From: Caballeronia sordidicola
Lineage (GTDB): Bacteria; Pseudomonadota; Gammaproteobacteria; Burkholderiales; Burkholderiaceae
Assembly: GCF_002220365.1 (NCBI RefSeq)
Contig: NZ_MTHB01000278.1
Coordinates: 62,001-126,000, forward strand
Reading direction: 5' to 3'
Length of the DNA: 64,000 nucleotides
Below the pieces are notes generated by a model. That model worked only from the letters and a program-made list of their open reading frames with translations, did no database searches and had not been told where the DNA came from. Made by a program: the position numbers and the translations under genes. Shown here one piece after another: positions 44,019 through 51,149 of this stretch (its first letter is position 1; each line of letters begins with the position of its first letter).

Positions 44019-44060
44019 AAAAGCCCGTCATGGGCCACTGCTGAAGTCTTGCAATGAAAC

Positions 44061-44078
44061 TGGACCGTCGTTGGTCCA
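44061..44078 (-). ncRNA. ANTAR-target hairpin P1 of the narK leader
   Basis: TGGACC-AACGAC-GGTCCA is a perfect 6-bp stem with hexaloop AACGAC (A1, G4). It begins about four bases after the start predicted from the sigma-54 promoter at 44092-44107. With P2, 42 bases further on, it forms the two-hairpin target expected for NasT. Confidence 0.75.
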
Positions 44079-44091
44079 TGGACGCTCTAAA

Positions 44092-44107
44092 TGCAAGCGC
44101 CATGCCA
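44092..44107 (-). promoter_or_regulatory. sigma-54 promoter for the nitrate operon
   Basis: The minus strand reads TGGCATGGCGCTTGCA, against the consensus TGGCACGNNNNTTGCA. GG and GC have the exact -24/-12 spacing. Transcription is predicted to begin near 44081, just before hairpin P1. Confidence 0.75.
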
Positions 44108-44193
44108 TGCGCGGCGTCTCTATATTTGGCGTGCGTTAGCGGGCAGCAGCGCGTTTGTCAGCCGATTACGGGCGACGCATTTTGATGCAGCGC

Positions 44194-44210
44194 CGCACAC
44201 TCGCGGTGCG
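44194..44210 (-). promoter_or_regulatory. candidate NtrC-type enhancer site
   Basis: The minus strand reads CGCACC-GCGAG-TGTGCG, a degenerate match to TGCACC-N5-GGTGCA. It is about 110-130 bases upstream of the predicted narK start and about 200 upstream of the cobA start. The position suits an enhancer serving both divergent promoters. Confidence 0.4.
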
Positions 44211-44239
44211 ACACGGCACTGTCGGCGTGCGGGAGGATC

Positions 44240-44257
44240 GGCACCCTGCTTGGGGCA
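44240..44257 (+). promoter_or_regulatory. second candidate NtrC-type site
   Basis: GGCACC-CTGCTT-GGGGCA matches the NtrC palindrome in both half-sites but with six spacer bases, as in the palindrome at 19884-19915. It lies midway between the two sigma-54 promoters. Weak individually, it supports a shared enhancer region. Confidence 0.35.
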
Positions 44258-44386
44258 TGCCGATCTGCTACACACGATCGAAAAGGGCTTCGTTCGTGCG
44301 GACACGCATGAGGAGCGTGGCTTCGCGCAGCGGGCGCGTTATTGCCCGCATGGTTCGTTGCTGGACGCGCTAGGGCAATAGTCGTC

Positions 44387-44402
44387 TGGCCTGGATATTG
44401 CC
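44387..44402 (+). promoter_or_regulatory. sigma-54 promoter for cobA
   Basis: TGGCCTGGATATTGCC keeps the GG-N10-GC core of the -24/-12 consensus. The predicted start is near 44413, one base before hairpin P1 of the cobA leader. Confidence 0.7.
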
Positions 44403-44413
44403 TATGACTGACT

Positions 44414-44437
44414 GTGCGCGGCAACGATGTCGGGCAC
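44414..44437 (+). ncRNA. ANTAR-target hairpin P1 of the cobA leader
   Basis: GTGC-G-CGGC, loop AACGAT, GTCG-G-GCAC: two 4-bp stems separated by a G-G mismatch and closed by a hexaloop with A1 and G4. It starts at the predicted first transcribed bases, mirroring the narK leader. Confidence 0.7.
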
Positions 44438-44486
44438 TTGATTAACAGCCTTATCGATTGAATGCTGGTAAAACACCGGCGACTCA

Positions 44487-44500
44487 GGACAACGGCGTCC
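44487..44500 (+). ncRNA. ANTAR-target hairpin P2 of the cobA leader
   Basis: GGAC-AACGGC-GTCC is identical, base for base, to hairpin P2 of the narK leader on the other strand. Its 3' half forms the left arm of the terminator that follows. The linker from P1 is 49 bases and contains its own small hairpin. Confidence 0.75.
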
Positions 44501-44537
44501 CTTCGTGCAAGAGCACGAGTGGATGCCGTTTTTCGTT
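44493..44537 (+). terminator. leader terminator of cobA
   Basis: CGGCGTCC (44493-44500) pairs with GGATGCCG (44521-44528), one G-U wobble, around an inner TCGTGC/GCACGA hairpin. A run of five Ts (44529-44533) follows. It lies 117 bases before the cobA start codon and competes with hairpin P2. Confidence 0.8.
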
Positions 44538-44653
44538 GGGGCGTCGTGATGTCGCATCGTCCGACGCAGGATATCTGATCTTCGATCTTTCAAGCAGCGC
44601 GGCGGTGACTGCGATTTTCTCAAGCGTTATCAACGCCGCCAAAGGACATCACG

Positions 44654-45466
44654 ATGACAACTGGCAAGGTCACCTTGCTTAGCGCCGGTCCCGGCGATCT
44701 GGATTTGCTCACGATCAAAGCCGCCAAAGCATTGGCGCTGGCGGATATCGTGTTGCTGGACGATCTCGTCAATCCCGAGATCGTAGCGCTTGCGCCACAA
44801 GCTCGCGTGATCCGTGTCGGCAAGCGCGGTGGCTGCAAGTCGACACCGCAAGCCTTCATCCAGCGGCTGATGCAACGCTATGCCCTCAAAGGACTGCACG
44901 TGGTCCGCGTGAAGGGTGGCGACGCGCTGCTGTTCGGACGCGCGGGCGAAGAACTCACCGCACTGCGGCACGCGCAGATTCCGGTGGAAATCATCAACGG
45001 CATTTCGTCGGGCTTTGCAGCGGCCGCGAGTCTCGGCATATCGCTGACGCATCGGCAGCATTGCCAAGGGGTGACTTTCGTCACGGCCCACAAGCAGGAT
45101 CACGGCGAACCCAACTGGGCCGCGCTCGCGGCGACCGGCACGACACTCGCAATCTACATGGGCATGACGCGCATCGAAAGCCTCTGCCATGCGCTGCTCT
45201 CGGCGTTGCCGGCGTCCACCCCTGCCGCCGTGGTTCAATGGGCCGGGACAGCATCCGAGCGGCACTGGCTTGGACCGCTGGATCGCCTCGCTATCGACGC
45301 CGTGAAGGAAGGCCTGGGAAGCCCCGCTGTGATCCTCGTTGGCAATGCGATTGGCGAAGCGGTAGATTGGGTGACTCCCAACGGAACCGGCGCTCTTACC
45401 GTGGACGAGCATGCCGCCTTCAACGCATGGCAAGACATCACTGAAGCGGTTCAGCATGCAGCCTGA
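44654..45466 (+). CDS. cobA: uroporphyrinogen-III C-methyltransferase
   Basis: AAAGGA precedes ATG 44654. The 270-residue protein is an SAM-dependent SUMT: VTLLSAGPGDLDLLTIKAAKALALADIVLLDDLVNPEI at the N-terminus, VVRVKGGDALLFGRAGEEL in the middle, and the SAM-binding GISSGFAAAASLGISLTHR. It methylates uroporphyrinogen III twice to precorrin-2, the branch point to siroheme. It lacks the CysG oxidase/chelatase domain, so ferrochelation is done by another protein. Siroheme is the cofactor of NirB, so its placement and shared leader type with the nitrate operon make functional sense. nasT and nasS follow on the same strand. Confidence 0.93.
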   Translation: MTTGKVTLLSAGPGDLDLLTIKAAKALALADIVLLDDLVNPEIVALAPQARVIRVGKRGGCKSTPQAFIQRLMQRYALKGLHVVRVKGGDALLFGRAGEELTALRHAQIPVEIINGISSGFAAAASLGISLTHRQHCQGVTFVTAHKQDHGEPNWAALAATGTTLAIYMGMTRIESLCHALLSALPASTPAAVVQWAGTASERHWLGPLDRLAIDAVKEGLGSPAVILVGNAIGEAVDWVTPNGTGALTVDEHAAFNAWQDITEAVQHAA

Positions 45467-45578
45467 CCGGCGCAAGCCGCATCAAGCAGCGCTAGAAGTC
45501 TTCATGGCGCGCGCTGACCGGCCGCCGGCAAGCGTTGCGGCAGGCCTCCCATGCATGAGCTATCCCGGCGCCTGACCC

Positions 45579-46154
45579 ATGCTTCGCGTACTGCTCGTCA
45601 CCGACACCGACAAACCCATTGGCGATCTTCGCCAGGCACTCGCACGCCTGGGCTACGACATGCTGGCCGAGGTGGCGACCCCTGCGGCATTGCCCAAGGT
45701 GGTGGAAGAACAGCGCCCGGATGTGGTCATCATCGACACTGAATCGCCTTCACGCGATACGCTCGAACAACTTGCCGTGATGAACGAGACCGCGCCGCGC
45801 CCGGTCCTGATGTTCAGCAACGACGGCGACCAGCAACTGATTCGCGCCGCGGTCGGTGCAGGTGTGAGCGCTTATCTTGTCGAAGGCCTGGAGGCGGCGC
45901 GTCTCGCACCCATCCTCGAAGTCGCGCTGGCACGTTTTGCCCGCGACGAGCAATTGCGCAAGCGGCTCGCCGACGCCGAAAACGAACTCGCGGACCGCAA
46001 GCTGATCGACCGGGCCAAGCGCCTGTTGATGGACCGGCGCAAGATGTCCGAGCCGCAGGCCTACGCCATGCTGCGCAAGCGCGCGATGGACGAGGGAATG
46101 AAGCTTGCCGAGGTTGCGCGCCAGTTGGTGTCGATGGTCGATTTACTAGGGTAG
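45579..46154 (+). CDS. nasT: NasT-type ANTAR response regulator (RNA-binding antiterminator)
   Basis: A 191-residue protein. The N-terminal receiver-like domain (about 1-125) has LLVTDTDKPIGDLRQAL and PDVVIIDTESPSRD with the phospho-acceptor-equivalent Asp. The C-terminal ANTAR domain (about 130-190) has LADRKLIDRAKRLLMDRRKMSEPQAYAMLRKRAMDEGMKL. NasT binds paired hexaloop hairpins in nascent leaders and prevents terminator formation; NasS holds it inactive without nitrate or nitrite. Two such leaders are visible 1.1-1.6 kb upstream, in front of narK and cobA. nasS follows after nine bases. Confidence 0.92.
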   Translation: MLRVLLVTDTDKPIGDLRQALARLGYDMLAEVATPAALPKVVEEQRPDVVIIDTESPSRDTLEQLAVMNETAPRPVLMFSNDGDQQLIRAAVGAGVSAYLVEGLEAARLAPILEVALARFARDEQLRKRLADAENELADRKLIDRAKRLLMDRRKMSEPQAYAMLRKRAMDEGMKLAEVARQLVSMVDLLG

Positions 46155-46163
46155 CCCTACTAC

Positions 46164-47315
46164 ATGAATACGCCCAAAGCCGCTTTGAACCGCGCGTCCA
46201 AGCAACCCGAGAAGACCCACATCCGCCTGGGTTTCGTGGCGCTGAGCGATGTCGCCCCGCTCGCCGTTGCCAAGATCCTCGAGTTTGGCCACAGCCACGG
46301 CCTGACGCTCGAGCTGTGCCGTCAGCCCTCCTGGGCGGCCGTGCGCGACAAGCTGTTGTCCGGCGAGATTGATGCGGCGCACGCGCTTTATGGGCTCGTG
46401 TACGGCGTGCAACTGGGGATCGGCGGGCCGCAGGGTGACATGGCCGTGCTGATGGTGCTGAACCGCAATGGCCAGGCCATTACGCTCTCGAACCCGCTTG
46501 CCGAGGCGCTGAGCAAGAGCGGCAATTTGAAGGAGGCGCTCGCGTCGCTCGGCCGCCCTCCGGTCTTCGCACAGACCTTTCCGACCGGCACGCATGCGAT
46601 GTGGTTGTACTACTGGCTCGCGGCGCTGGGCGTCCATCCCCTGCGCGACATTCGCAGCATCGTGATCCCGCCGCCGCAAATGGTCGATGCACTGGCTGAG
46701 GGCCAACTCGACGGACTCTGTGTAGGCGAGCCGTGGAACGCCGTTGCCGAGGCGCGCCACGCGGGCAGGACCGTCGCGATCACCAGCGAGATCTGGCCGG
46801 ACCACCCGGAAAAGGTGCTTGCCAGCCGGCGCGATTTTGTCGCGCTTTATCCGAACACGGCGCGCGCACTGGTCCAGACGATGCTCGAAGCGTGCCGGTG
46901 GCTCGACGACCCCTTGCATCGCGCGGACATCTCCACGTGGCTCGCAGCGCCCGAACTGGTAGGCGTGCCGCAGGAATCGATCGCGCCACGGCTGCTCGGT
47001 GACTATGGTGCAGCGCAATTCCCCGTGCTGCCGCTCCCCGTCAGTTTCTTCGACAAAGGCGCCGTCAACTATCCGCGAGCGTCCGATGGCTTGTGGTTCC
47101 TGACGCAATATCGCCGTTGGGGTTTGCTGAGCGGCGATCACGACGACGCCGCGATTGCAGCGGCGATCAGCCAGACGGCGCTGTATCGCGAGGCCGCTGC
47201 ATTGGCGGACGTTCGCGTGCCGGACGAGATCCGCGCGGACGTGTTGGTCGATGGGCGTGTCTGGGACGGACAAGATCCCGCAGCCTATCTCGACGGGTTC
47301 GCCATTCGTGCCTGA
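46164..47315 (+). CDS. nasS: NasS-type cytoplasmic nitrate/nitrite sensor
   Basis: A 383-residue protein related to NrtA/CmpA periplasmic binding proteins but without a signal peptide, the hallmark of NasS. RLGFVALSDVAPLAVAKILEFG begins lobe one; LTLELCRQPSWAAVRDKLLSGEIDAAHALYGLVYG and TFPTGTHAMWLYYWLAALGVHP give the ligand cleft. CVGEPWNAVAEARHAGRTVAITSEIWPDHPEKVL is the typical lobe-two motif. It is expected to bind nitrate or nitrite in the cytoplasm and then release NasT. It overlaps neither neighbour and starts nine bases after nasT. The sensor role is inferred from gene order, family and the leader targets. Confidence 0.92.
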   Translation: MNTPKAALNRASKQPEKTHIRLGFVALSDVAPLAVAKILEFGHSHGLTLELCRQPSWAAVRDKLLSGEIDAAHALYGLVYGVQLGIGGPQGDMAVLMVLNRNGQAITLSNPLAEALSKSGNLKEALASLGRPPVFAQTFPTGTHAMWLYYWLAALGVHPLRDIRSIVIPPPQMVDALAEGQLDGLCVGEPWNAVAEARHAGRTVAITSEIWPDHPEKVLASRRDFVALYPNTARALVQTMLEACRWLDDPLHRADISTWLAAPELVGVPQESIAPRLLGDYGAAQFPVLPLPVSFFDKGAVNYPRASDGLWFLTQYRRWGLLSGDHDDAAIAAAISQTALYREAAALADVRVPDEIRADVLVDGRVWDGQDPAAYLDGFAIRA

Positions 47316-47713
47316 CGCTGTGGCCGCGTTCGTCGCTCGCTGCAACGGCCACGCGACGTGTGTCACCGCGTGACGGCGTGGCCTTCATTCGCCCATTCGC
47401 GTGCGCATTCACGCGCTCATTTTCCGCCCTCATTCCCGCCCTCATTCCCGCACCGATTGAAAAACCCCTCTGCCCCTGAACCTGGAACTACGTAGAACAA
47501 ACTCGACGATTGGTGACGACAGTGCGCGCCAAAGGCATCCGGACGGCCTATGAGCCCGGTTTGGGTTGCCAAGCTGCGACGGCATGACGGATGCTTCATG
47601 AGTTCCGGCACGCAGCGGCGCGACCGCAGGCGTGCCGGCCGTGGAACGCATCCTGCTCTGACGCATGACAAACCGTCAAGATCATCATCACCATCATCGA
47701 AGTTGAGGTTTCC
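47316..47713. other. intergenic, nothing recognised
   Basis: About 400 bases separate nasS and the BrkB-like gene. They contain a stretch of CCCTCATTC repeats near 47435-47450 and an ATC-rich run near 47685-47700, both low-complexity. No terminator or ORF is supported. Confidence 0.45.
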
Positions 47714-49066
47714 ATGAGCACGTTATCCACCGAGAAAATTCAGGCTGTGGTGAAAAAGGACGCGTCCTGGGTGATGGGCGCGCTCAAGAAATTTGGCGAG
47801 GATCGCTGTGCCGCCATGGCTGCGAGCATCGCGTTCTACTCCGCGTTTTCGCTGGCGCCAACGCTGGTCATGGTCATAGCAGTGGCCGGCTGGGTGTTCG
47901 GGGCCGACGCCGCGCGCGGCCAGTTGTTCCATCAGGTCAATGGACTGCTCGGCGATCAGGCCGCAGCGAGCGTGCAGAGCATTGTCGAGAATGCCCACCG
48001 AAGCGGCGGCACCGGTGTGGCTGCCGTGATCTCGTTCGTATTGCTGGCAGTGGGTGCATCGGCGACATTTTCATCGCTCAACACCGCGCTGAACCTCGTG
48101 TGGCCACTCACGGGCGATCAGAAATCCAGCGTTTTCGCACTGGTGCGGGTGCGGCTGATCTCGTTCGGCCTGGTGCTGGGGGTGGCATTCCTGCTGATCG
48201 TCTCGCTCGTCCTCGATACCGCCATCCAGGCCGTGGGCACATGGCTTTGGGGCAATTCGCCCTTCGTGATCATTGGTGACATCGTGCAGTTGCTGGTCGG
48301 ACTGGTGATTCTCTCGCTTGCGTTCGGGGCGCTCCTGAAGTTCCTCCCCGATGGGCGGGTGGAATGGCGGGACGCAGTGGTCGGCGGGTTTGTTGCCGCC
48401 ATCCTGTTTTCCGTCGGCAAAAAACTGTTTGCGTTCTACCTGACTCACGCGGGCACAGCGAATTCATTCGGCGCGGCGGGCTCCCTTGCCGTGTTGCTGA
48501 TGTGGCTGTATTTCTCGGCAGCCGTGCTGCTGCTTGGCGCGGAGTTTTCAGCCGCGCGAGCCCGTTTGCATGATCCCCGCGGGGCGTGGGGCCAGCAAAG
48601 CACCCGGGTACCGCCGGGCAGCCGCGCCAAGATCGGTTCGATGCTGGCGGGCTCGACGGTTCCCGGAGCCGGCCGTATGGATGCGGATGCGGCCAGCCCC
48701 GGGACCACAAAAGCCTTTACGGTCGTCCCGGGACGTTCGCGGGCATCCATCGAACGGCGCGCTGGACATTCGCAGCAATTGACGCAGCGGGCACGCCAAC
48801 GGGTGTCGGCGCTGAGCACCGCGTTGAATCTGAGCCGCAAGCTGGCCCGCGCGGAGACCGCTGCCACGCGCGTAACGGCGCGGGCCATGGTGGATTGCGG
48901 GCGCAAGGCGGTGCAGGCAAATGACCTGGTGAAAAGGTATCCGTGGCGTGCCGTGTTACTGGCCGGCGGTGCAGGTCTAGCGCTCGCGCTGTTGAAAGGA
49001 CGCGAAGCAGGCCGTGAAGCAGGCCGTGAAGCAGGCCGCGACCAGCCCACGCAAAACGGCGGATAA
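47714..49066 (+). CDS. YihY/BrkB-family membrane protein with DUF883-like C-terminal tail
   Basis: A 450-residue protein. Residues about 20-280 are the YihY/virulence-factor BrkB domain: FGEDRCAAMAASIAFYSAFSLAPTLVMVIAVAGW, FVLLAVGASATFSSLNTALNLVWP and FGAAGSLAVLLMWLYFSAAVLLLGAEFSA, with about six membrane helices. The tail (about 285-450) is not usual for the family. It has a polar linker, a basic helical segment (SALSTALNLSRKLARAETAATRVTARA) and a last membrane helix in the form ANDLVKRYPWRAVLLAGGAGLALALLKGR. That helix is the C-terminal signature of DUF883/ElaB/YqjD ribosome-associated membrane proteins. Three 12-base repeats at 49004-49039 encode a GREA repeat at the end. Function of the family is unclear. 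Confidence 0.85.
   Translation: MSTLSTEKIQAVVKKDASWVMGALKKFGEDRCAAMAASIAFYSAFSLAPTLVMVIAVAGWVFGADAARGQLFHQVNGLLGDQAAASVQSIVENAHRSGGTGVAAVISFVLLAVGASATFSSLNTALNLVWPLTGDQKSSVFALVRVRLISFGLVLGVAFLLIVSLVLDTAIQAVGTWLWGNSPFVIIGDIVQLLVGLVILSLAFGALLKFLPDGRVEWRDAVVGGFVAAILFSVGKKLFAFYLTHAGTANSFGAAGSLAVLLMWLYFSAAVLLLGAEFSAARARLHDPRGAWGQQSTRVPPGSRAKIGSMLAGSTVPGAGRMDADAASPGTTKAFTVVPGRSRASIERRAGHSQQLTQRARQRVSALSTALNLSRKLARAETAATRVTARAMVDCGRKAVQANDLVKRYPWRAVLLAGGAGLALALLKGREAGREAGREAGRDQPTQNGG
49004..49039 (+). repeat. 12-base tandem repeat, three copies, in the BrkB gene tail
   Basis: GAAGCAGGCCGT is repeated at 49004-49015, 49016-49027 and (last base changed) 49028-49039. It encodes EAGR repeats, keeps frame and may vary in number between strains. 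Confidence 0.75.
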
Positions 49067-49685
49067 CGCCAGCGAGCCATGCGTAATCAAAAGCGCGATC
49101 CGGTCCCGGACCGGAGAGCCGCGACACGGCATTTTTCCGTGTCAAAAGCTTGCATCCCCGACACTTGATCCAGTCGCATAGCCGGCCACGCCGGGCAAGC
49201 GCGGCGCCTTTGTTGCGCCAAATGCAAAAATGGCGCTTGCAATGAGGAAGAATGTTGGTCATACACAACTCGCGGAACTGCCTTGGGGCACCGGACTTTG
49301 CCCTACCGCGCCAGACCGCCGTCGGGAGTAAACCCTCGCCCAGCCATACGCGGCGCTCACCTTGACCGCAAAAGCCCTCCTCGCAAGGGCCTCCGGCATA
49401 TCCGGCTTATAACGCTTAATTAGTAAAAATCTAATAAAAACCAGTCACTCTCGCTGAACTAATCGCATTAAGAGGAACTTTCTGATGCTCGCTCTGTCTC
49501 CGTGCTTTCACTAGATGAATCAATGGCTAAAGCCTTGACAGGCTTGCCTTACAAGTCATCAAGCAGTCGGCCGCAAAGTGTCTTTTTTTCGAGACACGTT
49601 TTAATTTTTCAGTTCTTAAGTTTTGTAACGCTGCGTTATTCTCTGCGCCGGCAACAACGAATTTAATCCTAGCGTGGAGAACCTG
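49067..49685. other. long upstream region of the porin
   Basis: 619 bases precede the porin start. From about 49415 it becomes AT-rich, as expected for a strong regulated promoter. A hairpin GTGTCT/AGACAC at 49579-49596, followed by a T-rich stretch (49599-49620), could be an attenuator or the end of a small RNA. No protein gene is supported. Confidence 0.45.
49579..49620 (+). promoter_or_regulatory. terminator-like hairpin in the porin leader
   Basis: GTGTCT (49579-49584) pairs with AGACAC (49592-49597) around a T-rich loop, and GTTTTAATTTTTC follows. It is 65-105 bases upstream of the porin start codon. If transcription starts upstream, this would be a leader attenuator. Confidence 0.4.
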
Positions 49686-50867
49686 ATGAAACGTTTCGCA
49701 CTGACTTCCCTTTCGCTGGCACTGCTCGGCACAGCTGGCGCGGCTCACGCGCAGAACAGCGTGACCCTATATGGCGTGATCGATGAGGCTGTCGCCTATG
49801 TCAACCACGCAAACGGCAATCAGCATCTGGTCGGCCTTTCTGCCGGCAACCTGTCTGGTGACCGTTGGGGCCTGAAGGGTTCGGAAGATTTGGGCGGCGG
49901 TTTGAAGGCAATTTTCCAATTGGAAAACGGCTTTAACGTCAATACCGGCGGATTGGGTCAAGGCGGTCGCGAATTCGGCCGTCAGGCATTCGTCGGTTTG
50001 ACGTCTGACAAGGCTGGTACGGTCACGCTCGGTCGTCAATACGATCCGCTCGTCGACATGGTGCAAGGCATCACGGGTGACAATTACTGGGCGTCCATCG
50101 TTGGTACGCCGGGCGACGTCGACAACTACGACAACAGCTCGCGTGTAAACAACGCTGTGAAGTACGTTTCGCCGAACTATGCTGGCCTGCAATTCGAAGG
50201 TATGTATGGTTTCAGCAACGGCGCTGGCACGACGGGTCAAGGCCAGACGTGGAGTGGTGCAGTTGCGTATAACAACGGCCCCTTGGGCTTGGCTGGCGGT
50301 TACTACTACACGAGCAATCCGAGCGCAGGCCGTACGGCCGCAGCAGGATCGACCTGGAATAGCCCGTCGTCGGATTCGATCTTCGACAGCCCGATCAACA
50401 ATGGCTACACGTCAGCTCACTCGATCGCCATCGCTCGTGCAGCAGCTCAGTACGCTATTGGCCCGGTAACGCTCGGCGGTTCGTACAGCAATGCAAAGTA
50501 CCGTCCGGACGGTTTCTCGGCATTCACGTCGACCGAGACGTACAACATTGGCAGCTTGTTCGCCAACTACCAGCTGACGCCGGCTTTCCTGATCGGCGCA
50601 GGCTACACGTACGAGAAAGCGAGTGGCGACACGGCTGCCAAGTACCATCAAGTTGGTATCGGTGCGGACTACACGCTGTCCAAGCGTACGGACTTCTACG
50701 CACTTGGCGCATACCAGCACGCCAGCGGCACGCAAGCTACGTACGTCACAAATGGCGGCGTAACAACTCGCGTGACGCAAGACGCGCAGGCATCGATCGG
50801 TTCGTTCGGCTACGCCGGTACGAGCTCGCAAGAACTCGTGCTCGTCGGTATCCGTCACAAGTTCTAA
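49686..50867 (+). CDS. trimeric outer-membrane porin, Burkholderia type
   Basis: ATG 49686 follows a GGAG site; an upstream in-frame start is less likely. The 393-residue precursor has a clean signal peptide, MKRFALTSLSLALLGTAGAAHA, cleaved before QNSVTLYG. That mature start and the KGSEDLGGGLKAIFQLENGF, RQAFVGLTSDKAGTVTLGRQYDPL and C-terminal LVGIRHKF (terminal Phe) are classical for Gram-negative 16-stranded porins of betaproteobacteria. Codons are strongly biased, as in highly expressed genes. It would allow diffusion of small hydrophilic solutes. A strong terminator follows 60 bases downstream. Confidence 0.95.
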   Translation: MKRFALTSLSLALLGTAGAAHAQNSVTLYGVIDEAVAYVNHANGNQHLVGLSAGNLSGDRWGLKGSEDLGGGLKAIFQLENGFNVNTGGLGQGGREFGRQAFVGLTSDKAGTVTLGRQYDPLVDMVQGITGDNYWASIVGTPGDVDNYDNSSRVNNAVKYVSPNYAGLQFEGMYGFSNGAGTTGQGQTWSGAVAYNNGPLGLAGGYYYTSNPSAGRTAAAGSTWNSPSSDSIFDSPINNGYTSAHSIAIARAAAQYAIGPVTLGGSYSNAKYRPDGFSAFTSTETYNIGSLFANYQLTPAFLIGAGYTYEKASGDTAAKYHQVGIGADYTLSKRTDFYALGAYQHASGTQATYVTNGGVTTRVTQDAQASIGSFGYAGTSSQELVLVGIRHKF

Positions 50868-50925
50868 AGCCAGATTCGGCGTGCAGCGTTTCACTGCATA
50901 GCGCGCCGGTTCAGACTGCGGTTCA

Positions 50926-50961
50926 AAAACAGCCATCGGCTTCACCGATGGCTGTTTTTTT
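50926..50961 (+). terminator. porin intrinsic terminator
   Basis: AAAACAGCCATCGG (50926-50939) pairs perfectly with CCGATGGCTGTTTT (50945-50958) over a CTTCA loop and continues into a T-run. Confidence 0.9.
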
Positions 50962-51035
50962 ATGCGTGGGAGGCTATTGACCACGGCGCGCCGCGATCAA
51001 TGTGCAAAAAGCCGAAGCCAAATCCATTAGCCGAA

Positions 51036-51082
51036 AACAAGAACAGCCCAATCGGCGTAAAACCGATTGGGCTGTTCTTGTT
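51036..51082. terminator. 20-bp perfect hairpin, terminator of the Anbu gene
   Basis: A 20-base arm (51036-51055) is exactly complementary to 51063-51082 around the loop CGTAAAA. It shares the ACAGCC-ATCGG core with the porin terminator 100 bases away. On the minus strand a TTGTTTT stretch follows, fitting termination after the Anbu gene. Confidence 0.75.
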
Positions 51083-51149
51083 CAGGCTATCTTGTCCTGC
51101 AGAGCATCCAACAAGCGCGCTCAAACCGCCTCTACGGCCCGAGTCCGGT

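Larger units (their letters stand above)
43947..44653. promoter_or_regulatory. divergent nitrate-assimilation control region
   Basis: The 707-base gap between narK and cobA contains two sigma-54-type promoters, two ANTAR hairpin pairs, two terminators and one or two NtrC-like sites, each listed separately. Both leaders have the order promoter, P1, linker hairpin, P2/terminator, gene. No further ORF is supported. Confidence 0.75.

Noticed and set aside
44031..44040. ATGAC loop of the linker hairpin as a possible ANTAR loop
   Set aside because: The closed loop is five bases and lacks G at position 4, so it does not fit the hexaloop rule; the flanking P1 and P2 hairpins fit.
47684..47701. ATC/ATG-rich run that could look like a microsatellite or His-tag-like repeat
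   Set aside because: It is short, non-coding and imperfect; nothing suggests a functional repeat.
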